NCBI GenBank assembly: GCA_903897925.1
Contig: CAIUDG010000035.1
Span: forward strand, 1 to 64,000
Direction of reading: 5' to 3'
DNA: 64,000 nucleotides
Origin: an uncultured beta proteobacterium
GTDB lineage: Bacteria > Pseudomonadota > Gammaproteobacteria > Burkholderiales > Burkholderiaceae_C
Numbering within the stretch: position 1 is the stretch's first letter; each line of letters opens with the position of its first letter. Position numbers and translations under genes: made by a program. Positions 45,827-54,936 of the stretch are shown piece after piece. The notes below the pieces were generated by a model. That model worked only from the letters and a program-made list of their open reading frames with translations, was not told the DNA's origin and did no database searches.

Positions 45827-47420
45827 CTTCGTCAATCTGCCACGGCGCCAAAAATTGCTCGGCATAGCGCAGATAGACCTTGTCTTCCAGGAAGATGTCG
45901 AACAAATCGGGATCAACATGGTTGCCGACACGCATCTTGTACAGAATCGCCATCGCCTGCGACAGCTTCATGCCGGGTTTGTAAGGCCGGTCTGAGGCCG
46001 TCAGCGCCTCAAAAATATCGGCAATGCCCATAACCCGTGCCGGCACCGACATCTGGTCGCGTGTCAGGCCCCTGGGATAGCCTTTGCCGTCCATGCGCTC
46101 ATGGTGTCCTCCGGCATACTCCGGCACATTTTTCAGGTGCTTCGGCCACGGCAGCTGCTCCAGCATTTTGTTGGTTGCAACGATGTGGTGGTTGATGATG
46201 TCGCGCTCGGAAGCCGTCAGGGTGCCGGCACGAATCGTCAGATTTTCGATCTCGTCGGCGCTCAGGAAATCGGTCACCAGGCCACTCGGATTGCGCCATT
46301 CGGTTGCGCTGCCAATGTCGCGCACGCGCTGGGCATCGGCCTCTTGCATGAACTCGCTGCCCTGGTTGACGTGGCGAATAAATTCGCGGTCACGCTCCAG
46401 CGCATCGATCTGAGCGCGGCAGTTGGCCGACAACTGGGTCTCGGCTGCGCTGTCGCGCAGTTCGCGCAGCGCCAGTTGCTCGCGCAGCGCCGCAATTTCG
46501 CAATCGCGCTTGAGTACTTCAAAACGGGTGTCGATCAGGTCAATCCGGTCAAACAGGGTGTGCAACTTGGTTGCCTTGTCGACCACATGCACGGGCGTAG
46601 TGATCTTGCCGCAGTCATGCAGCAGCCCGGCAATCTTGAGCTCGTAGCGGTCACGCTCGGTCATGCGAAAGCCCGCCAGCGGACCGCGGTGGTGCTGGTT
46701 CACGGCCTCGGCCAGCATCATGGTCAGGGACGGCACCCGCTGGCAATGGCCGCCGGTGTAATGCGACTTCTCGTCAATCGCCAGATTGATCAGGCGAATG
46801 AATGATTCGAACAGCGTTTCGAGCTGCGTCATCAAGGTGCGGTTGGTAATGGCAATCGCCGCCTGCGAGGCCAGGGATTCGACCAGGCTCTGGTCGGCGC
46901 CGGAAAACGCCAGCACCGCATCGGCACCGGGCGGCCGTGCATTGATCAGTTGCAGCACGCCGATGACTTCGCCCTCATGGTCTTTCATGGGCACGGACAA
47001 AAACGACTGCGAGCGGTAACCGGTGCGTTCGTCAAAGCCCCGGGTGCCGGAAAAGTCGAATTGCTCGGCGGCATAGGCGTCGGCAATATTCACGGTCTGG
47101 TTGTGAATCACCGAATACGCCGCCACCATGGCGTCGTTCGGTGCGCCGTCGATGTACAGCGGCAGGTCCGGAAAATTGATGGCGGCGCCGGAAGTGCCGC
47201 CCATGGCGATGCCCAGGGAATCGGTGCGCAGAATTTCAAAATGCAGCACGCGCCGGTCTTCTGAGACGCGGTACAGCGTGCCGCCATCAGCGTGGGTGAT
47301 GGTTTTGGCCGCCAGCAAGATGCTTTCCAGCAGGCGCACGATGTCGCGCTCCTTGGAAAGCGCAGCGCCCACCGTGTTCAGGTGTTCCAGCCGTTTGAGC
47401 AAGTCCTCTACAGAGTCCAC
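45774..47420 (-). CDS. GAF-HD-GYP domain protein (putative c-di-GMP phosphodiesterase)
   Basis: A 548-aa signalling protein. It has an N-terminal GAF sensor (about 15-195), an HD box (LLHDCGK, His268-Asp269) and a GYP box (HHERMDGKGYPRGL, 439-452). HD-GYP proteins hydrolyse c-di-GMP to pGpG/GMP. Between the HD box and the GYP half lies a charged helical insertion (about 285-395) that canonical HD-GYP domains lack. Metal-binding residues appear present, but activity is untested. The start is GTG at 47420. It may counteract the diguanylate cyclase at 12.8-13.7 kb, though that is only functional logic. Its 3' end overlaps lpxH. Confidence 0.87.
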   Translation of the reverse strand: MDSVEDLLKRLEHLNTVGAALSKERDIVRLLESILLAAKTITHADGGTLYRVSEDRRVLHFEILRTDSLGIAMGGTSGAAINFPDLPLYIDGAPNDAMVAAYSVIHNQTVNIADAYAAEQFDFSGTRGFDERTGYRSQSFLSVPMKDHEGEVIGVLQLINARPPGADAVLAFSGADQSLVESLASQAAIAITNRTLMTQLETLFESFIRLINLAIDEKSHYTGGHCQRVPSLTMMLAEAVNQHHRGPLAGFRMTERDRYELKIAGLLHDCGKITTPVHVVDKATKLHTLFDRIDLIDTRFEVLKRDCEIAALREQLALRELRDSAAETQLSANCRAQIDALERDREFIRHVNQGSEFMQEADAQRVRDIGSATEWRNPSGLVTDFLSADEIENLTIRAGTLTASERDIINHHIVATNKMLEQLPWPKHLKNVPEYAGGHHERMDGKGYPRGLTRDQMSVPARVMGIADIFEALTASDRPYKPGMKLSQAMAILYKMRVGNHVDPDLFDIFLEDKVYLRYAEQFLAPWQIDEVNPQTWEPPWQPPGSAA

Positions 47421-47487
47421 AAAACCTCCCCGGCTTGCGCCGCGATGTCACAGCAGATGGCCGTCGCCCAACAGGCGCCCCCGTCAA

Positions 47488-50178
47488 TTAGGCGGCGTGT
47501 CCCTTGAGCAAGACCTTGACCGCATTTTGCACGCGCCGCGCCGATTCCGGACTGAACTCGGCAGCAAAAATAACGGCGGCGTCCTGGCCCCAGGTTTGTG
47601 TCGGACCCGGCTCGTTGCGGCGCGTCAGCAATTGCAACTGCAAGGCACGCCGTGCGCCCAGGTGTTCAGCGGGCGTCGGTACCTCGGCGGCCATTTCCAG
47701 GCGCAGCAGCGCGTCAGCCGGGGTCAGCCCCTTGCCCGCAACGCTTTGTGGCGCCGCCGACAAGGCCTGCTGCCAGCTGCCACGCACGGCGGCATTGACC
47801 TTGCTGCCGAGTTCCTGGCTGTTTGGAATCAGCGCCGGATCGCGCTTTTCCCAGGCCGCAAGCAGCTGCGTCAAGGCCTCGCCATGGGCCTGGGCCGCCA
47901 GTTTGCGCAAGGCCGCCTGGGCATGGTCCAGCGCTTCACGCTGGGCCCGGAAGGCGGCGTCGCCCAGTCGTGGCGCGTCGTCGTAGCGCGCTGGTGCGCG
48001 CGCACGGTCGTCAAAACGCGGGCCGGCGGGGCGCGCATCACGCCCACCCCGTGGCGCATCCTTGCGGTCGCCGAACTTTCCAGGCCGTGCCCCCGGCACA
48101 ACGGGCGATTCTTTCTTCATGCCCGGACGGTCATCGCCACGCACGGCAATGACCGGTTTGGGCGTTGCTTTGGCGGCCACAGGTGGCGCCACTTCGACCG
48201 CTGCGCTGGCACCATCTTCGCTTGCTGGCGCAGCATCGCTGCTGTCAGCGGCGGCACTGGCGTTGGGCGCCAACGCCTGCTGCGCCGCAGTTTCCTGCTG
48301 GCCGGCGTCCGCCACTTCGGCCTGGGCCTGGGCCTGACCACGCAAAGCCGCGTCCAGCGCCGCCATGGCGGCACGGATGGCCGCAGCATCACCTGCGGCA
48401 TTGGCGGCTTCCAGCGCCTTGGCGGCGTCCAGCACCACCTTGTCGCGGGCACTCAGCGTAACCTGGGCGCGTTCGCGCTCGGCAGTCTTGCGGTTGAACG
48501 CCTCGTCAATCGGCTTGCGGAAAGCGTCCCACAGTTTTTGTTCCTGGCGCCGGTCCACCGGCACCCGGTGTACCTCGGCCTGCCAGCGCTGCTGCAAGGC
48601 CTTGACGGCATCAACGCGCAGCATGGGCGCGGCGCCCAGCAGCTTGGCTTCCTCAATCATTTCCATGCGTGCCGCCAGGCTCTGCGCCTGCAAGGCTTCC
48701 AGCGGCGCTGCAGCCTCGGATATGGCGGCTTTCCACAGGGGCTGCAATTCGGCAAACACTTTCTCGCCGACATGGCCACCATCGCGCCAACGGTCGCCAA
48801 ACTGGTGCAGGATGCGGCTAAAGCCTTTCCAGTCGCCATCCAGCGCGGTGCGGTTGGCAGCGGCCCAAGCCTGCACCTCTTCAATCAGCGCCACGCGCTG
48901 GCTCTTGTGTTCGGCGGCATCCAGCTTGATTTTTTCGAGCCAGACTTCGACCACTTTGTGGGCTTCATTGCAAGCCTCGTCAAACCGGCGCCACAGCGCG
49001 TGGTTGGGCACACCGCCCTGATCTGTCTGTTTCCATTGTTCGCGCAAGGTGCGCAGACTTTCCTGCATTTTGCGGCCACCCATGGCCTGACCGGCCGGAC
49101 GCTTGAGCAGGGCTTCGGCCTTGCTGACCAGCTCTTCGCGCAGCTGGTCGGCACGCCAGCGCTGCCAGCCTTCCAGTTCACCGGCGGCGGCCAGAGCGGC
49201 ATGGGCCTGGTTTTCCAGGCGCGTTTCAATCAACTTGCCACATTCCTTGAGCGCCTGGCGCAGGGCGGCGGCAGCGCCGGCACTGGCTTTTCCATGGCCC
49301 TCGCCAATTTCCGCTTCGAGCTTGGCCAGCACTTCGCGCACTGCCGCGTTAGCGCTATCACGCACTTGCGGATCAACATGCTCCTTCACCGCTTTGGGCG
49401 TTGGCTCCAGCGGCACGCCCCGCGCCAGCCGCAACTCATCGGCCCAGACCGGCACCGGTGGCAGGCTGGCGGCCGGATCGGCAGCTGCCGCCACAGCTTG
49501 CGCCAACGCCGCCTGGAACGCATCCCAAACCACCAACAGCTGGGCCCGCGAGGCTTCCAGCAAGGGCGGAAATTTCAAATCCACACTGGCCCAGCTGGCG
49601 TGTTCCACCAGCTGCTTGGCCTGGCTTTGCCAATGTTCGACGTCGGTGCGCAAGCTGTCCAGCGTGGCAGCGGCGTCTTGCCAGGGCTTGGTCGACAGTA
49701 CTTCAATGCGCTGCGCCAGCAGCACTGCCGCTTCGCGCTGCACCTGCACCTGGTGTTGCAAGTCTTCAATGCTGCGCACACGGTCGGCCAACGCCAACTT
49801 GACGGTAGCCAACGGCTCCTTGCTCAGTGGCGCACCGGCCTTGGCGGCGTCGCGCTGCCAGGCCATGGCATCGGCGATATTGAGTTTGCTCAGGTCCAGC
49901 AGCGCCTGGCCTTTGGCGGCCCATTCCTGGGCCAGCACTTCCTGGCCCTTGGCGCGGCGCAGTTCATCCATCTTCTCGCGCACCAACTTGGCCGCGCCCT
50001 TGTCCTTGACACTGAGTTCCTTGAACACCTCAGCCAGCTGCTCCGGACTGGGCTTGGCAGCCAGCCAGTCACGCACGCGGGCCGCACGCTCGCCGGCCGT
50101 GGCCGCCGAGAAAGCACCCTTGGTCATGGCGTCCAGTTGAGAATGGTCGGAAGATTTTGCTGGTGTAGAAGACGTCAC
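47488..50178 (-). CDS. DUF349 domain-containing protein
   Basis: A large, soluble, mainly helical 896-aa protein built of DUF349 repeats (for example LLKRPAGQAMGGRKMQESLR and WKQTDQGGVPNHALWRRFDEAC). After the repeats comes an Ala-rich then disordered stretch (about 620-760) dense in Arg, Asp, Gly and Pro (KFGDRKDAPRGGRDARPAG), followed by a helical C-terminal domain. There is no signal peptide or membrane helix. Functions of DUF349 proteins are poorly known; the RG-rich linker hints at RNA or ribosome contact (inference). It lies 67 bp upstream of the HD-GYP gene on the same strand. Confidence 0.82.
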   Translation of the reverse strand: MTSSTPAKSSDHSQLDAMTKGAFSAATAGERAARVRDWLAAKPSPEQLAEVFKELSVKDKGAAKLVREKMDELRRAKGQEVLAQEWAAKGQALLDLSKLNIADAMAWQRDAAKAGAPLSKEPLATVKLALADRVRSIEDLQHQVQVQREAAVLLAQRIEVLSTKPWQDAAATLDSLRTDVEHWQSQAKQLVEHASWASVDLKFPPLLEASRAQLLVVWDAFQAALAQAVAAAADPAASLPPVPVWADELRLARGVPLEPTPKAVKEHVDPQVRDSANAAVREVLAKLEAEIGEGHGKASAGAAAALRQALKECGKLIETRLENQAHAALAAAGELEGWQRWRADQLREELVSKAEALLKRPAGQAMGGRKMQESLRTLREQWKQTDQGGVPNHALWRRFDEACNEAHKVVEVWLEKIKLDAAEHKSQRVALIEEVQAWAAANRTALDGDWKGFSRILHQFGDRWRDGGHVGEKVFAELQPLWKAAISEAAAPLEALQAQSLAARMEMIEEAKLLGAAPMLRVDAVKALQQRWQAEVHRVPVDRRQEQKLWDAFRKPIDEAFNRKTAERERAQVTLSARDKVVLDAAKALEAANAAGDAAAIRAAMAALDAALRGQAQAQAEVADAGQQETAAQQALAPNASAAADSSDAAPASEDGASAAVEVAPPVAAKATPKPVIAVRGDDRPGMKKESPVVPGARPGKFGDRKDAPRGGRDARPAGPRFDDRARAPARYDDAPRLGDAAFRAQREALDHAQAALRKLAAQAHGEALTQLLAAWEKRDPALIPNSQELGSKVNAAVRGSWQQALSAAPQSVAGKGLTPADALLRLEMAAEVPTPAEHLGARRALQLQLLTRRNEPGPTQTWGQDAAVIFAAEFSPESARRVQNAVKVLLKGHAA

Positions 50179-50556
50179 AGTGGGCTCGGGTCAAGAGAGA
50201 GGGATTAAATGAACCCTCTATTTTCGCCGCGAAATGGCCTAACCAACACATTTTCTAAGTGCTTTTGCACGAATAAGGCACCGACAGGCCACTGCGACCC
50301 ACAAGGCCAGCGCCACTGGGCGCCACCCATTAAATTCTGTTTTCGATATAAAAACCAAGTTTCTTACTATTGACTAGTTATATGAAGCCCCCCTAAAATT
50401 CCCCCATCCCTAGGACTTACCAGGGATTACCCGCATCCGCTGCCGACCCCCGGCATATTCAAATCGCTGCACATGTCGAGACGACGCCGCAGGATATTGA
50501 TAGCGTACCAACCGAAACGCGCCACCCCTGGGTAGCGCGCACAAGAAGGAAAAGCT
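50179..50556. other. Divergent intergenic region between DUF349 gene and lytic transglycosylase gene
   Basis: A 378-bp AT-richer gap without a supported gene. It must contain the DUF349 gene promoter (minus) at the left and the transglycosylase promoter (plus) near 50370-50399. No repeats or riboswitch-like structures were recognised. Confidence 0.55.
50370..50399 (+). promoter_or_regulatory. Predicted sigma70 promoter for the transglycosylase gene
   Basis: TTGACT (50370-50375) and TAAAAT (50394-50399) are separated by 18 bp, close to the sigma70 consensus. Transcription would begin near 50406, leaving a leader of about 150 nt before the ATG at 50557. Confidence 0.55.
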
Positions 50557-51354
50557 ATGACAGCGACCGACACTATCAGCAAGGGATTTCGCGTTTTCAT
50601 CCGCGACATCACCCAAGGCTTCTTTGAAATTACCCACAATGGCTTTGCCCTTCTCGGCCTGGCCGTGATGTTTGCCATTCTTACCCTGACCGCCCGCCCG
50701 GAAATCCGCCTGGCAGGCGAAGTCCAGCTGAGAAGCTGGCTGCAGGACCGCCAAACCGCCATGACCGGTTTTGTCATCAACACCGACGCGGTCGACCGCG
50801 CCACCGCTACCGACCCGAAAAATCTCCCCAAGCAACAGGCCCACGTCGCCTACTGGCTCAGCAAAAAATACAGCATTGCGCCCGAACCCCTGAGCGCGCT
50901 GGTAGCCGAAGCCTACGAATCGGGCGCCCGCGTCAAGCTGGACCCGACCCTGATCCTGGCCGTCATGGCGGTCGAATCCGGCTTCAACCCGTTTGCCCAG
51001 AGCAATGTCGGCGCCCAGGGCCTGATGCAGGTCATGACCAAGGTGCATAGCGACAAATACCAGTACTTCGGTGGCCAAATGGCCGCCTTTGACCCGCTGA
51101 CCAATTTGCGCGTCGGCATCAAGGTGCTGCAAGAATGCATCGCCCGTGCCGGCTCCCTCGAAGGCGGCCTGAAAGCCTATGTCGGCGCGGCCAACCTGGA
51201 CGACGACGGTGGCTATGCGGTCAAGGTGATGGCCGAATACGGTCGCCTGCAGCAGGTCGCAGCCGGCCATTCGGTGCCGCTCAATGCGCCCCAGCCGCTG
51301 GCCCTGCCCAGCAAAACACCCGGCAGCCAGACCGAAAACGTGGCCAGTCTCTGA
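50557..51354 (+). CDS. Membrane-anchored lytic transglycosylase (SLT domain)
   Basis: A 265-aa murein hydrolase. One N-terminal transmembrane anchor (about 29-45) is followed by a linker and a C-terminal SLT/lysozyme-like domain (about 120-240). The catalytic Glu140 lies in AVMAVESGFNPFAQSNVGAQGLMQV, and the AYVGAAN motif takes the place of the usual AYN-G-N motif. It should cleave glycan strands in the periplasm. A Ser/Pro-rich tail ends the protein. The next gene, glyA, has its own riboswitch leader. Confidence 0.88.
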   Translation: MTATDTISKGFRVFIRDITQGFFEITHNGFALLGLAVMFAILTLTARPEIRLAGEVQLRSWLQDRQTAMTGFVINTDAVDRATATDPKNLPKQQAHVAYWLSKKYSIAPEPLSALVAEAYESGARVKLDPTLILAVMAVESGFNPFAQSNVGAQGLMQVMTKVHSDKYQYFGGQMAAFDPLTNLRVGIKVLQECIARAGSLEGGLKAYVGAANLDDDGGYAVKVMAEYGRLQQVAAGHSVPLNAPQPLALPSKTPGSQTENVASL

Positions 51355-51422
51355 GCCGACTGGCCGGGTAGCCAGCGCCCGCTATAAAACATCTACTGCG
51401 GCTCGGTTAAAATCGCCGGGTA

Positions 51423-51536
51423 CGCGACTGGCGATAGGCAGCAGATCACTCGCATCAACTGCCGAAGTGGGACACCACAGGGGAGCGTGCCGCAGTATCC
51501 AAGAGGGATGCTGTGCTTAGCCGTTCGCCTGGGCAG
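51423..51536 (+). promoter_or_regulatory. ZTP (pfl motif) riboswitch upstream of glyA
   Basis: The leader carries the conserved ZTP riboswitch parts in order: CGCGACTGGCGA (51424-51435), AGTGGGAC-ACCACAGGGGAGCGTG with the P2 hairpin pairing GTGG/CCAC (about 51466-51488), and the 3' pseudoknot segment CGCCTGGGCAG (51526-51536). A variable hairpin (CAGTATCC/GGATGCTG, 51493-51513) sits between the two halves. ZTP/ZMP accumulate when 10-formyl-THF is short, and glyA supplies one-carbon units, so ligand binding should switch glyA on. A 6-bp stem (51538-51543 with 51557-51562) just before the Shine-Dalgarno may be part of the expression platform. Confidence 0.9.
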
Positions 51537-51584
51537 CCCTGTGTCATCAATAGACCCACAGGCCAATTGTCTTTAAGGACTGCC

Positions 51585-52829
51585 ATGTACCACCGCAATA
51601 TTCTGATCGAACAGACCGACCCCGAACTGTGGAAAGCCATCCTGGCCGAAAACGCACGCCAGGAACACCACATTGAGCTGATTGCCAGCGAAAACTATGC
51701 CTCCCCTGCGGTCATGGCCGCACAAGGCAGCCAACTGACTAATAAGTATGCCGAGGGCTATCCGGGCAAGCGCTATTACGGCGGCTGTGAATTTGTCGAC
51801 ATCGCCGAGCAACTGGCGCTGGACCGCGTCAAGCAACTGTTTGGCGCCGAAGCCGCCAACGTGCAACCCCACTGCGGTGCCTCGGCCAACGAGGCGGTGT
51901 TTCTGGCTTTCCTGAAGCCCGGCGACACCATCATGGGCATGAGCCTGGCCGAAGGCGGTCACCTGACCCACGGCATGCCGCTGAACATGAGCGGCAAATG
52001 GTTCAACGTGGTGTCCTACGGCCTGAACGCGGCCGAGGAAATCGACTACGAAGCGATGGAACGCCGCGCCCATGAAACCAAACCCAAGCTGATTATTGCC
52101 GGCGCCAGCGCCTATTCCCTGGCGATCGACTTCGAACGCTTTGCCCGTGTCGCCAAAGACGTTGGCGCCATTTTCATGGTCGACATGGCCCACTATGCCG
52201 GCCTGATCGCTGCGGGTGTGTACCCGAACCCGGTGCCACACGCCGACATTGTCACATCAACCACCCACAAGAGCCTGCGCGGCCCACGCGGCGGCATCAT
52301 CCTGATGAAGGCCCAGCACGAAAAGGCCATCAACAGCGCCATTTTCCCCGGCCTGCAAGGCGGCCCGCTGATGCACGTGATTGCGGCCAAGGCAGTTGCT
52401 TTCCAAGAAGCGCTGCAACCCGGCTTCAAAATTTACCAACAGCAAGTCAAGAAAAACGCCCAGATCGTCGCCGAAACCCTGACCGCACGCGGTCTGCGCA
52501 TTGTCAGCGGCCGCACCGACAGCCACGTCATGCTGGTCGACCTGCGCGCCAAGGGCATCACCGGCAAGGAAGCCGAAGCCGTGCTGGGCAGCGCCCACAT
52601 GACGATCAATAAGAACGCCATTCCCAACGACCCGGAAAAGCCCATGGTCACCAGCGGCGTGCGCATCGGCACACCGGCCATGACCACCCGGGGCTTCAAG
52701 GACGAGGAAGCCCGCATCACCGCCAATCTGGTGGCCGACGTGCTGGACAACCCGCGCGACCCGGCCAACATCGAGGCCGTGCGCGCCAAGGTAAATGCCC
52801 TGACCGCGCGTTTCCCGGTTTACGCCTGA
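51585..52829 (+). CDS. glyA: Serine hydroxymethyltransferase
   Basis: PLP enzyme interconverting serine and glycine with THF, the main one-carbon source. The 414-aa protein has the PLP lysine in [15 protein letters not shown], plus [34 protein letters not shown] and [15 protein letters not shown]. The ATG at 51585 is preceded by AAGGA (51575-51579); codons upstream in the same frame belong to the riboswitch leader. It is followed after 10 bp by nrdR. Confidence 0.98.
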   Translation: MYHRNILIEQTDPELWKAILAENARQEHHIELIASENYASPAVMAAQGSQLTNKYAEGYPGKRYYGGCEFVDIAEQLALDRVKQLFGAEAANVQPHCGASANEAVFLAFLKPGDTIMGMSLAEGGHLTHGMPLNMSGKWFNVVSYGLNAAEEIDYEAMERRAHETKPKLIIAGASAYSLAIDFERFARVAKDVGAIFMVDMAHYAGLIAAGVYPNPVPHADIVTSTTHKSLRGPRGGIILMKAQHEKAINSAIFPGLQGGPLMHVIAAKAVAFQEALQPGFKIYQQQVKKNAQIVAETLTARGLRIVSGRTDSHVMLVDLRAKGITGKEAEAVLGSAHMTINKNAIPNDPEKPMVTSGVRIGTPAMTTRGFKDEEARITANLVADVLDNPRDPANIEAVRAKVNALTARFPVYA

Positions 52830-52839
52830 GTCCGGCACC

Positions 52840-53289
52840 ATGAAGTGCCCGTTTTGCAGCCATTCGGAAACCCAGGTAGTGGAGACCCGAATTTCAGAAG
52901 ACGGGGACTTCATCCGGCGCCGGCGCCAGTGCGGCTCCTGCGAAAAACGCTTCACCACCTATGAGCGGCCCGATGTGAATTTCCCGGCCATCGTCAAAAA
53001 AGATGGCCGGCGCATTGAGTATGAACGCGTCAAACTGCTGGCGTCCATGAACCTGGCGCTGCGCAAGCGCCCGGTCAGCACCGAGCAAATCGACGGTGCC
53101 ATCGAACGCATTGAAGAAAAGCTGCTCAATCTGGGCCTGCGCGAGGTGCAATCGACGCGCATTGGCGAACTGGTAATGCGCGAGCTGAAAAAGCTCGACA
53201 AAGTGGCCTATGTGCGCTTTGCCAGTGTCTACCGCAGCTTTGAGGACATTGACGAGTTCAAGACCCTGGTTGACGAAGTGCGCCGGTAG
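52840..53289 (+). CDS. nrdR: Transcriptional repressor NrdR
   Basis: ATP/dATP-sensing repressor of ribonucleotide reductase genes. The 149-aa protein has an N-terminal zinc ribbon ([15 protein letters not shown] ... [13 protein letters not shown]) and an ATP-cone domain ([40 protein letters not shown]). Length is normal. It shares an operon with glyA, the common betaproteobacterial order. Confidence 0.97.
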   Translation: MKCPFCSHSETQVVETRISEDGDFIRRRRQCGSCEKRFTTYERPDVNFPAIVKKDGRRIEYERVKLLASMNLALRKRPVSTEQIDGAIERIEEKLLNLGLREVQSTRIGELVMRELKKLDKVAYVRFASVYRSFEDIDEFKTLVDEVRR

Positions 53290-53325
53290 AAGCCTGAGCG
53301 GCAGAAAATGCGCCGGCTGCTCCGC

Positions 53326-53928
53326 TCAGGAGCATGGCACCAGCATGCGGCGCGCCTCCCGCGTATGGCCGGTCTGGCGCAAAAAAATCTGAAACGTCGG
53401 CACTTCGGCGACGCCGCTGGCGCACACATCAAAATGCCCCATCAATAGTGGGCCTCCGAGCGCACTGGGAGGGTTGCTGACACCGCGCGCGCCGCCGTGC
53501 CGGACAAAAGACACATAGCGTTCCAGTATGCGCACATTGGCGCGGATGCGCACTTGCGCTGCCATGCCGGCTTCGCGGTGCAGCACCAGCTCCGTGCCAT
53601 CGCGTTGGCCATTGTTGTTGCTGTCATGAAAAATGAGCCAGCCCTGGTGCCAGCCGCCCTGTGCCTGGCACGCGGTACCGCTGGCCGATGTGCACATCGC
53701 GACCCGAACATTGCCCCGCAGCGCCTCAAAGCGGGCACGCTGTAACGACGCCTGCAGCGTATCACTGGCCGCCCTGACACGCTGGGTGGCCAGCATGCGC
53801 CCCAGCGGTGGAAGCGCCAGCGTCAGCAGCAGGGACAGGATGAGAAGCACCACGCCAAGCTCGACCAGGGTATAGCCCGTGGCAGCCGTAGAGCCCACCG
53901 CGCTGTTCGGATACTTTCGTGTCTGCAT
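53326..53928 (-). CDS. GspH/FimT-type pseudopilin
   Basis: A 200-aa minor pilin-like protein with a type IV prepilin N-terminus: a basic leader, then G-YTLVELGVVLLILSLLLTLA (residues 18-38), where prepilin peptidase would cut before Tyr and the Glu at +5 is kept. The C-terminal domain has paired cysteines and AMCTSASGTACQAQGGWHQGW with FHDSNNNGQRDGTE, as in GspH/FimT proteins. No other pilus genes are adjacent. ATG 53928 is chosen because it puts the cleavage site at a normal leader length. It converges on nrdR. Confidence 0.88.
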   Translation of the reverse strand: MQTRKYPNSAVGSTAATGYTLVELGVVLLILSLLLTLALPPLGRMLATQRVRAASDTLQASLQRARFEALRGNVRVAMCTSASGTACQAQGGWHQGWLIFHDSNNNGQRDGTELVLHREAGMAAQVRIRANVRILERYVSFVRHGGARGVSNPPSALGGPLLMGHFDVCASGVAEVPTFQIFLRQTGHTREARRMLVPCS

Positions 53929-54221
53929 GCCTATGCCTCCAGGTCGGCGCCAGCCCGTGGCGCCCAGCAAAAAACAATCCGGCAAATTCTAGGCATCCAA
54001 CAAAAATGGGGGCAGCTGCCCTGTTCACGCTGGCTTTGCAGCACCGCTTGGCCCGTTTTTTACACCGCACGTCGTCTGCTGCCTGCCCGGCTGCGCGTAT
54101 CCATTACGCTGGCAGCGCCGATTCGTGCCGCAATGCCTTATTTATTTCATCCCACTGGCCTCGATCCGCTTGCTGCAGCGCGCCTTTCCCCGGCGGCGGC
54201 GGCTCGGCGGTGCAAGCGCGG

Positions 54222-54265
<44 letters not shown>

Positions 54266-54312
54266 TTAACGGCTTGCACCAGTACACCGCCCAGCACAAA
54301 GAGAAACCGACG

Positions 54313-54921
54313 GTGCCTGCCAATTTCGTCGTGAAGCACAGACCGCTGCTGCTGGCCTTGCTTCTGTCACTGCTGGCACACGCCGCGCTGATGGGATGGG
54401 TCGGCCACCAGGCAAAATGGCGTGGCACCGGGCCGGCCCCGGCGGCGGTCGCCGAGCCCCCGATAACGCTGCGCTTGTTCCAGGCCACGGCACCGGCCAT
54501 CACGCCTGCCGCTGCGCCACCCACCAGGTCCACAGACGCGCCGCAAACGCCGCCCATATCGAGCGGCAATGGCACCCCGCTGCAAACCGCCAGCCTGGGC
54601 CTGGCGCACTATTTTTCGCCTGACGAACTGACCCAAGGACCGGAATTCCAGCGCTACATCCACCCGTTGCCAGACATTACGCAAATCAATGGCGCGCTGC
54701 AAACCGCCCGCGCCAACCTGTTCATCAACGAAAACGGCGAGCTGGACCAGGTGCTTTTGGAGGAAAATGCACTTCCCGACCCGGTGCGTCAACTGATCAA
54801 GGACTACTTTCAAGCGCTGCACTTCAGCCCCGGCATGGTCGGACACCAGGCAGTAAAGTCGCGCATCCGGGTCGAAATCACCCTGCAGGATTCCAGCCTG
54901 CCACCGCCCAACCAACCCTAA
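54313..54921 (+). CDS. TonB-like energy-transducer family protein (start uncertain)
   Basis: A membrane-anchored protein of about 202 aa. N-terminal hydrophobic anchor HRPLLLALLLSLLAHAALMG follows a short basic start; next comes a Pro/Thr/Ala-rich periplasmic stretch (about 30-95), then a C-terminal domain whose pattern (ARANLFINENGELDQVLLEE, then helix, then LHFSPGMVGHQAVKSRIRVEI) resembles the TonB C-terminal fold. I take GTG 54313 (or GTG 54331) as start because a TonB-like protein begins just before its anchor; an ATG at 54133 would add 60 residues including 14 Asn. No ExbBD partner is adjacent. It lies 15 bp upstream of ribD. Confidence 0.62.
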   Translation: MPANFVVKHRPLLLALLLSLLAHAALMGWVGHQAKWRGTGPAPAAVAEPPITLRLFQATAPAITPAAAPPTRSTDAPQTPPISSGNGTPLQTASLGLAHYFSPDELTQGPEFQRYIHPLPDITQINGALQTARANLFINENGELDQVLLEENALPDPVRQLIKDYFQALHFSPGMVGHQAVKSRIRVEITLQDSSLPPPNQP

Positions 54922-54936
54922 GGCCCGCCACCTGCC

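Noticed and set aside
47128..50208. 1026-codon open frame on the plus strand
   Set aside because: It lies antisense to the HD-GYP and DUF349 genes, is Arg/Gln/His-rich with no family motif, and is the mirror of GC-biased codons.
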